Shown one piece after another: positions 16,268 to 24,900 of a DNA stretch of 29,805 nt. Numbering within the stretch: the first letter of the stretch is position 1; each line of letters begins with the position of its first letter. The stretch comes from Candidatus Aminicenantota bacterium. GTDB lineage: Bacteria > Acidobacteriota > Aminicenantia > UBA2199. The position numbers and the translations under genes were made by a program. The notes beneath the pieces are model-generated. The model saw only the letters and a list, made by a program, of their open reading frames with translations. It was not told where the DNA came from and made no database searches. The stretch is taken from the NCBI GenBank assembly GCA_030612495.1, contig JAUWNT010000004.1, positions 1 to 29,805 of the forward strand, read 5' to 3'.

Positions 16268-16669
16268 ATGAATATAGATAGAATAAATAAATACCTAGAG
16301 GAAATAAGAAAAAGCTCAAATTTTATTTCATCAGACATGTTAGAACCTATTCCATACAAGAATCCTGAAAAAAACACCTGGGTAGAGATAAAAAATCCTG
16401 AATTTACATCTTTATGCCCAAAAACAGGTCTTCCAGACTTTGGAACAATTTGCATAAAATACATCCCGGATAAATATATAGTTGAGCTTAAATCTTTAAA
16501 ATACTATTTTATTCAGTTTAGAAATACAGGTATATTTTATGAAAATCTCAGCAAACTTATTTTAAACCACCTTGTTAAATTGCTTAACCCAATTGAAATG
16601 ATTGTTGAAGCAGACTTCACTCCAAGAGGAGGAATCTCATCAAAAGTTATCTCAAAATATAGAAAATAG
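16268..16669 (+). CDS. queF: NADPH-dependent 7-cyano-7-deazaguanine reductase
   Basis: QueF reduces the nitrile preQ0 to the amine preQ1 in queuosine tRNA modification. The 133-residue protein is the short, unimodular type. It has PEFTSLCPKTGLPDFGTI (44-61) with the thioimide-forming C50 and the proton-transfer D57, and the NADPH-binding motif ELKSLKYYF (73-81). Family members read FHE at the substrate-binding loop; here it is F90-Y91-E92, so the histidine is replaced. FTPRGGIS near the C-terminus is intact. It stands alone between a divergent operon and a convergent sulfatase-like gene, so other queuosine genes are elsewhere. Confidence 0.93.
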   Translation: MNIDRINKYLEEIRKSSNFISSDMLEPIPYKNPEKNTWVEIKNPEFTSLCPKTGLPDFGTICIKYIPDKYIVELKSLKYYFIQFRNTGIFYENLSKLILNHLVKLLNPIEMIVEADFTPRGGISSKVISKYRK

Positions 16670-16707
16670 TTTGGTAATCAAGCTCAAATACTTAAATTGC
16701 AACTCCA

Positions 16708-18717
16708 CTAATTAATCCCATACTCCCTAATAAATCCATTGCTATCAATGTATAATTTATATTTAAACATGTCAATCATCTTTTGTTTATAATTTAAAAA
16801 ATCTTCATCCTTAATATCATTTTTATTAATTAACTTTTCATTTATATAATACTCTTCCTTATATTTTCCATCTCCTGGCATATAAATATACTTTTTTTCA
16901 TTGACCTGAAAAGCTCTATATTTAGCTCTGATAACTACTTTTTCATACTGCTTTCTTATAATAATATCTCCTGTTTCCCTATCAAAATCTAATAGTTCTT
17001 TTATTCCAGGATAATAAATCCTTATTCTGTCACTTATATAAGGAGTTGATGTTGAATACCATAATCCAGTTTCCATATAAACAGGATAACCTTCAAATTT
17101 TTCTCCTCTCATAACTGGAAGTAAGGAGTTTCCTTCAAAAGTTTTAGGGATATTAATCCCAATCAGATCAAGAATAGTAGGTGAAATGTCAATTTCTCTC
17201 ACAGTTTCACTTACTCTTAATCCATTATAATTTTCAAAAGGGTTATAAATCCCAAAAGTCATATTATTTGAATATTCACCACGAAGATGATCTCCATGCC
17301 CAGCCCCATATCCATCTTCATACAAATTCTCTCCATGATCAGACATAACAATTACAATAGTATTTTTATCAACATTACATTTTTTTAAAAATTCCAATAT
17401 CTCTCCAAAATTATCATCAAACAATTTTGTTGCATTATCATATAAACCAATAATCTGCTTTTTATCACCATCAGGAACATAATAACCTGAATAAGTCTTC
17501 ATCATATCATCTTTACAATACTTATGTGCTTTAAAATATTTCTTATTTGTATAAAGATTATAATATGGATACTTTGTTGAATATGGGAAATGATTATTTG
17601 AGCTGAAAGCCAATACAAAAAAGGGTTTATTCTCTTTAATTGATTCTTTTATATATTTTTTTGTGTATTCAGTTACATAGTAAGGGTCTTCATATAACGG
17701 CATACCCCACATCTCAGGGAATATATCCCTACCTGTTTTATTTAATAAAAATCCAAGTAAAAAATAATGGATTTCAAGACTTGCTTCTCTTATATAATTT
17801 TGAATTGCAAGATGTGGAGCCTTTACTTTTTTAAAGCCATAATCCACTCTTGCAAAAATATCTCCAGCAAAATCACTTACAACATATGTACCATAATCGT
17901 TTTTATTTAAAATAGAGACTATATTTTTAATTTTTATACCTCTTTTCAATCTCTTTTTTGTTGGGAACATATGTCGAATTCGATGCTGTGGAGGTAAAGT
18001 TGACGTCAGAACAGAAGTCCATGAGGATAAAGTACGAGCCAAAGATACTTTTGCACTTAAAAAATTCACTCCTTTAGAAAACAATTTGTCTATATTTGGA
18101 GTTTTTCTAAAATAACCATTATAGGAAATACTTTTAGGTCTTAAAGAATCTGTTGCGAAAATAAGTACATTGGGTTTTGTATTATCTTTAGATTTTTTTG
18201 GGGATACCTTGTATTTAGCAATAAAAATAGATGATAATAAAATTATTACAAAGAAAAATGGGGTCCTTTTATTCTTAATAGATATTGCTAATATCACCAA
18301 AACAAACAACAAGTAAATTGCAAAAAGAGGAATATAATCAGTAATCAACACTTGAAAATATTTTAAAAAAGTCCCTTTCAGATAAAGTTCTCCTTTATAT
18401 AATTGAGGGAATAATTTAATTCCCCTAATCCAAAAAATTAACCAGAAAAAAATATTAAATAACAATATGCTTCTGGTTTTTCTAATTTTTAATAATATTG
18501 AGAAAAAACCAATCAAAATTCCAATTAACAAATATACCAAAAGTATTTTTAAAGCACTTAAAATAATAGTGATTGTAAAATTCTTGAAAATAACAGCCTC
18601 AATACTTTTATCAGAAACTCCCATATAAGAAAGATTAAGATATAGCAATAATGAAAATGAAAATACCGAAAATGCAAATATCGAACTTAAACTAATATTT
18701 TTTCTAAATTTATTCAT
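16708..18717 (-). CDS. Membrane-anchored sulfatase-fold hydrolase or phosphotransferase
   Basis: A 669-residue protein with about five N-terminal membrane spans (12-31, 46-75, 83-97, 124-147, 153-167) and an extracytoplasmic alkaline-phosphatase/sulfatase domain from about 183. Metal-binding elements are D190 in FATDSLRP, D460-H461 in MSDHGEN, and H474/H477 in GAGHGDH. The nucleophile position holds T229 in LARTLSSWTSVLTS. That is the threonine form of the phosphoethanolamine and phosphoglycerol transferases, not the Cys/Ser-x-Pro-x-Arg of true sulfatases. It therefore probably transfers a phospho-headgroup to a lipid or glycan, although the target is unknown. Three bases separate it from the upstream glycosyltransferase, so the two likely work on one surface polymer. 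Confidence 0.85.
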   Translation of the reverse strand: MNKFRKNISLSSIFAFSVFSFSLLLYLNLSYMGVSDKSIEAVIFKNFTITIILSALKILLVYLLIGILIGFFSILLKIRKTRSILLFNIFFWLIFWIRGIKLFPQLYKGELYLKGTFLKYFQVLITDYIPLFAIYLLFVLVILAISIKNKRTPFFFVIILLSSIFIAKYKVSPKKSKDNTKPNVLIFATDSLRPKSISYNGYFRKTPNIDKLFSKGVNFLSAKVSLARTLSSWTSVLTSTLPPQHRIRHMFPTKKRLKRGIKIKNIVSILNKNDYGTYVVSDFAGDIFARVDYGFKKVKAPHLAIQNYIREASLEIHYFLLGFLLNKTGRDIFPEMWGMPLYEDPYYVTEYTKKYIKESIKENKPFFVLAFSSNNHFPYSTKYPYYNLYTNKKYFKAHKYCKDDMMKTYSGYYVPDGDKKQIIGLYDNATKLFDDNFGEILEFLKKCNVDKNTIVIVMSDHGENLYEDGYGAGHGDHLRGEYSNNMTFGIYNPFENYNGLRVSETVREIDISPTILDLIGINIPKTFEGNSLLPVMRGEKFEGYPVYMETGLWYSTSTPYISDRIRIYYPGIKELLDFDRETGDIIIRKQYEKVVIRAKYRAFQVNEKKYIYMPGDGKYKEEYYINEKLINKNDIKDEDFLNYKQKMIDMFKYKLYIDSNGFIREYGIN

Positions 18718-18720
18718 ATT

Positions 18721-19932
18721 CTATAGAAACATCTTTTTTGTAAAATTGAAATTCAAACTTTTTTCAAGTTTATTCAAAATCCTTAAATATTTATTTTCAA
18801 TAACATTCCATGAATAATTTTTTTCAAAAAAATTCTTACCATTTATACCCATTTTTCTTTTTAACTCATCATTATTATGCAAAAGTAAAATAACCTCTTT
18901 AAATTCATCATAATTAGTGTACCACAAACCAGCGTTACTTCTTCTACACTGACCCCTTAAGACCTCTGTCCTTCCATTCGCAACAACAGGTTTACCAACT
19001 GCCCACGCTTCTAAAGTGACCATTGATAAAGATTCGAATTGAGATGGTATCATAAGAAACTCTGAGCCTTTTAAAGCATCAAATTTTTCTTTGTCCTCTA
19101 AAAAACCAAGGTATTTGATTTTTGGATCATCCGGGATCTCTATCAATGACTTACCAATTAATACAAGAGTAAAATCTATTTTATTTTCTTCTATCAATTT
19201 TTTAAAAAAAGAGAGCAATTCAGGTACACCTTTATTTTCATCAAGTCTCCCTACATATACACAATACTTACCTCTTATATTAAACTTCTCTCTAAAAAGT
19301 CCAGAAGAAAATTTTTTAGCTATATCGGAACCAACACCAACGACATCTCCTAGCACCGAATAATTACCAGAAACTCTATTTATCATCTCTTTTTCCTCAT
19401 AGGAGTTATATATAATAGCCCCTGGTAAGTTAAATAAATCCTTGAAAAGCTTTAGATAAATAACCTCATCATGTTCAGCAGTAGGCACAAGGATAGATTT
19501 TTTTCCAAATTTTTTTACTCCATAATAAGAGTGAAAATATCTATACGAAAAAAAAATAAAAAAATCAAACTCATCATCTCTGTTTTCTAATTCTTCTATT
19601 AAATTTGGTAGAAAAGGACCCTCTTGTTCAAGCCATTCAATTTCATCTTCAAATGTATGCTCTTTATTAAAAACATTATATTGAATTTTACCAAAATTCT
19701 CAGGCTTCCTCTCCTTTTCAACTTCAAATCTATTTACTTTAACAGCATTGACTATCTCCTGGCCTTCTGGATAATGATGCTCCCAGGTAATATAATCAAG
19801 AGCAGTTGAAGTAAACACCTCCATTTCAAAATATTTGGACAGTTTTTCAGCTATTAATCTTGCATGATACTCTGCACCACCATTTATCTCGGTACCATAT
19901 CTCTGAACGATAATTCCAATTTTTTTTATCAT
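18721..19932 (-). CDS. Glycosyltransferase family 4 protein
   Basis: A GT-B-fold retaining glycosyltransferase of 403 residues. The N-terminal acceptor half has the glycine-rich NGGAEYHARLIAEKL (17-31). The C-terminal donor half has VGRLDENKG (227-235) and the EX7E element E300...E308 in ESLSMVTLEAWAVGKPVV. I start it at ATG 19932 (MIKKIGIIVQ) rather than the in-frame TTG nine bases upstream. It contains no membrane segment and is expected in the cytoplasm. Its partner downstream is the membrane-anchored sulfatase-fold enzyme, suggesting a pathway for a cell-surface glycan. The transferred sugar and acceptor cannot be told. Confidence 0.9.
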   Translation of the reverse strand: MIKKIGIIVQRYGTEINGGAEYHARLIAEKLSKYFEMEVFTSTALDYITWEHHYPEGQEIVNAVKVNRFEVEKERKPENFGKIQYNVFNKEHTFEDEIEWLEQEGPFLPNLIEELENRDDEFDFFIFFSYRYFHSYYGVKKFGKKSILVPTAEHDEVIYLKLFKDLFNLPGAIIYNSYEEKEMINRVSGNYSVLGDVVGVGSDIAKKFSSGLFREKFNIRGKYCVYVGRLDENKGVPELLSFFKKLIEENKIDFTLVLIGKSLIEIPDDPKIKYLGFLEDKEKFDALKGSEFLMIPSQFESLSMVTLEAWAVGKPVVANGRTEVLRGQCRRSNAGLWYTNYDEFKEVILLLHNNDELKRKMGINGKNFFEKNYSWNVIENKYLRILNKLEKSLNFNFTKKMFL

Positions 19933-19943
19933 TAATGACAATA

Positions 19944-19971
19944 ATTATACCACAAAATATATGATTTGACA
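19944..19971 (-). promoter_or_regulatory. Extended -10 promoter for glycosyltransferase operon
   Basis: On the minus strand, TGGTATAAT (19952 down to 19944) is an extended -10 element, with TGTCAA 16 bases upstream. Transcription would begin near 19937, only about five bases before the ATG at 19932, and no Shine-Dalgarno sequence is present, so the message may be almost leaderless. Confidence 0.5.
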
Positions 19972-19996
19972 TTTTTGCTTATTTGCGTTATATAAT
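19966..19996 (+). promoter_or_regulatory. Promoter for etfBA
   Basis: TTGACA (19966-19971) is followed by TATATA at 19989 (17-base spacer) or TATAAT at 19991-19996 (19-base spacer). The same six -35 bases, read on the other strand, form the upstream element of the divergent glycosyltransferase promoter. AAGGAG lies just before the etfB start at 20038. Confidence 0.7.
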
Positions 19997-20037
19997 CTTC
20001 TTTTATATTCATTTCATTTAAAAAAAAGGAGATTTTG

Positions 20038-20808
20038 ATGAATATTTTTGTATGTATTAAACAGGTTCCTGATACAGAAGCAACTCTCTCTGTAAAAAAC
20101 GGGAAAACCATAAATGAAGATGGCATTAAATGGATCATTAGCCCCTATGATGAACATGCTATTGAAGAGGCTTTGAAATTAAAAGCGAAAATTCCAGAAA
20201 CAAATGTAACACTCATTACACTAGGACCAAAGAGGTGTGAAAATGCTTTGAGAGGGGGACTCGCAATGGGAGCTGATCATGCGATACATATTGAAACAGA
20301 TGAACATGTGGACAATAGAATAATTGCTAAAGCTCTTGCTATTGCTATAAAACAGGAAGGTAATTACAACTTGATTTTTATTGGAAAACAAGCAATAGAT
20401 GATGACTCATACCTCACTCATATTTACCTCGCTGAAAACCTTGGGATCCCTGTTTCTACGAACGTAACACTATTTAACTATGAATCTGAAAAAGTATTTG
20501 TGGAAAGAGAAATTGACGGAGGAGAAAAAGAGAAAATCGAAATGACAACTCCCTGTGTGATTGGAGCAGCAAAAGGTTTGAACACTCCAAGATATCCTTC
20601 GCTTATGGGCATGATGAAAGCCAAAAAAATTCCAATTAAAAAATTATCTTTACAGGATTTAGAGATTGGCGAAATAGATAACAAAATTATCGTAGAAAAA
20701 TTGTTCGCTCCACCTGAAAAACCTCAAGGTAAAGTCATTGAGGGTGATATTGAAGATGGAGTAAAAGAACTGGTAAAAGCTTTGAAAGACGAAGCAAAAG
20801 TATTATAG
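20038..20808 (+). CDS. etfB: Electron transfer flavoprotein, beta subunit
   Basis: EtfB pairs with EtfA to carry electrons from acyl-CoA dehydrogenases or similar flavoenzymes. The 256-residue protein begins MNIFVCIKQVPDTEA and has the subunit's ISPYDEHAIEEALKLK (34-49), GLAMGADHAIHI and the GKQAIDDDS motif. The recognition-loop region TPRYPSLMGMMKAKKIPI is present. I use ATG 20038 rather than the TTG directly before it, with AAGGAG upstream. It is followed nine bases later by etfA. Whether this pair performs electron bifurcation cannot be judged safely from the motifs I can see. A 2-hydroxyacyl-CoA-type activase lies just downstream but in DNA of different composition. Confidence 0.95.
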   Translation: MNIFVCIKQVPDTEATLSVKNGKTINEDGIKWIISPYDEHAIEEALKLKAKIPETNVTLITLGPKRCENALRGGLAMGADHAIHIETDEHVDNRIIAKALAIAIKQEGNYNLIFIGKQAIDDDSYLTHIYLAENLGIPVSTNVTLFNYESEKVFVEREIDGGEKEKIEMTTPCVIGAAKGLNTPRYPSLMGMMKAKKIPIKKLSLQDLEIGEIDNKIIVEKLFAPPEKPQGKVIEGDIEDGVKELVKALKDEAKVL

Positions 20809-20817
20809 GAGGATAAA

Positions 20818-21762
20818 ATGGCAAATATAGGAGTATATGTAGAATTAAAAGAGGATAAATCAAAAAAATCAAATAAAGAGGCTATCAGCCTTGCAAAAAA
20901 AAGTGGGAAGAATGTATATGCTATAATATTTACAAACAATTTAGATCAACATTTAGATGAATTGAAAGGTATAAAAAAGATTATTCAAATAAAAGATCAG
21001 GACCTCTTCTATCAACCTGATTATTATTCAGATACAATCTCAAATATAATAAAAGATTTTGATTTAAATGACTTTATAGGGATTTGTTCAGCACAGGGCA
21101 AAGATCTGTTCCCAAGAATTGCAGCTAAAACAGATGCTAGTTTAGTAAATGATTGCATTGATATAGACTTTGAAAATAATTTAATAACAAAACCAGTTTT
21201 TGCTGGAAGACTGCTTACAAAAATCAGGGTAGAAGACGAATTTAAAATGTATACAATTAGACCCAATGTCTTTCCTGTTCAGGCATCTGATTCAGAGGAA
21301 AACCCGGAAATTATTACAAAAGAGTTGAATAAAAAAGAATTAAAAACCAGGATAGTAGATATTGTTAAAAGTGATTCAAAAAAAATCGATTTAACTGAAG
21401 CTGACATAATAATATCTGGCGGAAGGGGGATGAAGGAAAAAGAGAATTTCAAAATGCTCGAAGACATTGCCCAACTTCTAAATGCAGGAGTTGGAGCATC
21501 TCGTGCAGCTGTTGATGCAGGATTTGCAACATCAGATATGCAAGTAGGGCAAACAGGAAAGGTTGTGAATCCAAAACTCTATATTGCATGCGGTATTTCA
21601 GGTGCTATTCAACATTTTGCTGGGATGAAAACATCCAAAATAATAGTAGCAATAAATAAAGACTCAGAAGCGCCTATCTTTAAAAAAGCAGATTATGGAA
21701 TTGTAGGAGACCTATTTAAAGTTGTTCCTCTATTAAAAAAAGAATTAGAAAAGATCTTATAA
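20818..21762 (+). CDS. etfA: Electron transfer flavoprotein, alpha subunit
   Basis: EtfA binds the main FAD of the heterodimer. The 314-residue protein has the C-terminal FAD domain with GVGASRAAVDAGF, QVGQTGKVVNPKLYIACGIS and the family signature from IQHFAGMKTSKIIVAIN through the ADYGIVGD segment. The N-terminal domain (1-180) is the usual AANH-like fold. No ferredoxin-like cysteine cluster is present, so it is the plain form. GGAGG precedes the ATG at 20818, nine bases after etfB. Eight bases after its stop the GGGACGCCC repeat begins. Confidence 0.95.
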   Translation: MANIGVYVELKEDKSKKSNKEAISLAKKSGKNVYAIIFTNNLDQHLDELKGIKKIIQIKDQDLFYQPDYYSDTISNIIKDFDLNDFIGICSAQGKDLFPRIAAKTDASLVNDCIDIDFENNLITKPVFAGRLLTKIRVEDEFKMYTIRPNVFPVQASDSEENPEIITKELNKKELKTRIVDIVKSDSKKIDLTEADIIISGGRGMKEKENFKMLEDIAQLLNAGVGASRAAVDAGFATSDMQVGQTGKVVNPKLYIACGISGAIQHFAGMKTSKIIVAINKDSEAPIFKKADYGIVGDLFKVVPLLKKELEKIL

Positions 21763-21770
21763 AGAAAAAA

Positions 21771-21807
21771 GGGACGCCCGATAAGAGGGACGGTCTTTTG
21801 AAGTATT
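21771..21807 (+). repeat. Paired GGGAC repeats at left edge of the acquired segment
   Basis: GGGACGCCC at 21771-21779 matches the head of the repeat at 26418. Sixteen bases from its start, GGGAC at 21787 opens a second unit ending AAGTATT (21801-21807), similar to 2516-2535. Confidence 0.65.
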
Positions 21808-21840
21808 GATTCTTGTTCATCAGCACTTTCATTATATTTA

Positions 21841-21876
21841 GTGGAAGTGCATGTGCAAGTGGATGTAGGAGTTGAA
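21841..21876 (+). repeat. Six degenerate hexamer repeats, GTGSAW type
   Basis: The units read GTGGAA, GTGCAT, GTGCAA, GTGGAT, GTAGGA and GTTGAA. In frame they would encode alternating valine and charged or polar residues, but no open gene covers them. They look like the remains of a simple repeat between etfA and the activase. Confidence 0.55.
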
Positions 21877-21978
21877 AGGTTTTATTGTGAGTTTTTCCGC
21901 AAAGAATTTAGGAGAGATTATTATTATGGGATATAACAAAAAACGATTGGACTATTTAACACCTAACACTTTAATATT

Positions 21979-24900
21979 ATGAAAAGTAAAAATTTAAATA
22001 AGCAATCAGGTCAAAAAAGAAGTATGCACGGCAACATAAATTCGCTTGGGATATGCTTAGGGGCATCTACAGTGTCACTTGTCTGGATGGAACTTGAGCA
22101 GGGAAGGGATGGGGAAAACAAAACAAAGCCCCGTCTTGTTAAATATTCACGTCATTCACACGAGGGGAATCCAAAGCAGACACTGCTTTCAGCTCTCAAG
22201 TCTCTGGATATGAATTCATACGACAGGATTGCCGTGACAGGCAGGAGATTTCGCAAATTTGTAAACCTGTCATCCATATCTGAACCAGAAGCCGTGGAAT
22301 ATGCATACCGTTTTGTCAAACCGGCTGATGTTGCATGCCCGGCAGTTGTTTCTGCAGGAGGGGAGACCTTTATGGTATATGTTATGGACAGTCACGGGCA
22401 GATATCTAATGTTTTGACCGGCAACAAGTGCGCATCCGGAACCGGTGAATTCTTTCTTCAGCAACTTCGCAGGATGAAAGTAACGCTGGAAGAGGCAGCT
22501 GAGTGGGCGGCTACGGAAGAGCCGCATCAGCTTTCGGGGCGTTGTTCAGTTTTTTGCAAATCGGACTGCACCCATGCAACCAACAAAGGCATCCCCAAAT
22601 CAAAGGTAACAGCCGGGCTTTGCAAAATGATGGCGGAGAAAATACTTGAGCTGTTAAAAAAGGTGCAAAGGAAAAACATTATGATTGCCGGGGGCACTGC
22701 GCTCAACCAGATGATGATTGAGTATCTGCGAAAAGATATTGCCGACCTTATTGTTCCTAAGGAAGCCCCGTATTTCGAAGCTCTTGGAGTTGCTCTCTGG
22801 GCGCTGGAAAATGAGACCGCTGAATTTCCTGGAATGTCGGATTTATTAAGGACAGAGGCCACATCATTTGACACACTTATGCCCCTTATTGATTTTAAAG
22901 AAATGGTTGAATTCAAGACTGTCGCAATGGAGGATGTCCAACAGGGAGATGAATGCATACTGGGGCTTGACGTCGGTTCAACAACAACAAAGGCGGTTCT
23001 TATGCGGATCGAGGATGATGCAATCCTTGCGTCTATTTACCTGCGTACTGACGGCGATCCTGTTGGAGCTTCTCGTAAATGTTATGGTTCGATTCTTGAC
23101 CAGATAAGCGAAAAGGTAAATCCTGATGAGATAAGTATAACAGGGCTGGGCGTTACCGGCTCAGGCCGTCAGATAGCCGGTCTCCATGCTCTTACAAAAG
23201 TGGTTATCAACGAGATAATCGCTCACGCGACCGCTGCAGTATATTTTGATAAAAAAGTAGACACAATATTTGAGATAGGCGGACAGGATGCAAAATATAC
23301 ATATATTACAAATTCCGTACCATCCGATTATGCGATGAACGAAGCCTGTTCTGCCGGCACAGGCTCTTTTCTGGAAGAGTCCGCACACGAGACCCTGGGA
23401 GTGAAAATGGAGGATATTGCCGACATCGCTTTTAAAGGCAAGAATCCGCCTAATTTTAATGATCAGTGCGCTGCATTTATCGCTTCCGATATAAAGAATG
23501 CAATTCACGAAGGTGTGAAGCACGAGGATATTCTTGCGGGTCTGGTGTATTCCATCTGCATGAACTATTCAAACAGGGTCAAGGGAAATAAGCCGGTGGG
23601 TGAGAAGGTGTTTATGCAGGGAGGTGTCTGCTATAACAGGGCGGTTCCCTTTGCTATGGCCGCGCTTGTGGGCAAGCCGATAGTTGTTCCTCCTGAACCG
23701 GGGCTTATTGGCGCTTTTGGTGTTGCCCTTGAGGTCAAAAAAAGAATTGAAACAGGATTAATGGAAAAGAAGATCTTTGACCTAAATGCTCTGCTTAACC
23801 GTGACGTGAAATACGGAAAATCGTTTATATGCAAAGGCGGAAAGGAAAAATGTGACCGGCGCTGTGAAATAGCGATGATCGAACTTGAAGAAAAGAAATA
23901 TCCTTTTGGCGGTGCCTGCAACCGGTATTACAATCTGCTACATAATGTAAGCTACAACATTGAAAAGCTTGATCTTGTCCGTATAAGGCAGCAACTCATA
24001 TTTGAGAAATATGGCGCAAAACTACTGGAGGGCGGCGGGAAAAAGCCCAGGGGAAGAGTCGGGATAAACAGGAGTTTCCTTGTTAACACTTTTTACCCCC
24101 TTTATTCCACATTTTTCACCGAACTGGGGTTTGAGCCGGTTGTGCCTGAGTTCCCTTCTAAAGAAGGAATGGATCAGAAAGAGGCGGCTTTTTGCTATTC
24201 TGCAGAACTTACTCACGGTTTTTTCCATTCCCTTATTTATATGGAAAATCCTCCGGAGTTCATATTTTTGCCGCACTTTAAAGCTGTTCCAGCCCAAAAC
24301 GGTTGCACAAGCTCACAGGTTTGCCCTTTTGTGCAGGGTGAAACCTTTTTTCTCAGGGCTACATTCAGAGAAAAACTTGATGAACTGAAAGCCAGGGGCA
24401 CAAAAGTATTGACCCCGCTGCTTGATTTGACAGAAGGGCTGGAAACGGCAGAGAAGCCTTTAGTCGAAACCGGTATAAAGATGGGTGTTAGTAGAAAAGA
24501 GGCCAAAAAGGCTTTTCAAAAGGCCATAAAGAAACAGACAGAATGCATGGCCGAAATGAAAAAGATGGGGAACAAAGCCATTGAAGAGCTGAAAAAAGAT
24601 CCGGACAGGACAGCGGTGGTGATATTTGCCAGGTCTTATAATGGATTTGTTAAAGAAGCACATATGGGTATTCCAGGCAAGCTTGCATCAAGGGGCATTC
24701 TGGTAATGCCGTTTGATTTCCTTACGTTTGATGATGAGAAAACAAAGCGTCATATGTACTGGGGAATGGGCCAGCTTATATTAAAGGCGGCCAGAACCGT
24801 TAAGAGGCATCCTCAACTGTTTGGAACTTATATAACAAACTTTTCCTGCGGGCCTGATTCATTCATAGTCGGATATTTCAGGAGTCTTATGGGTCAAAAA

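Noticed and set aside
22527..22958. Antisense open frames within the activase gene
   Set aside because: Several long minus-strand frames occur there only because the gene has higher G+C and fewer chance stops; none has recognisable features.
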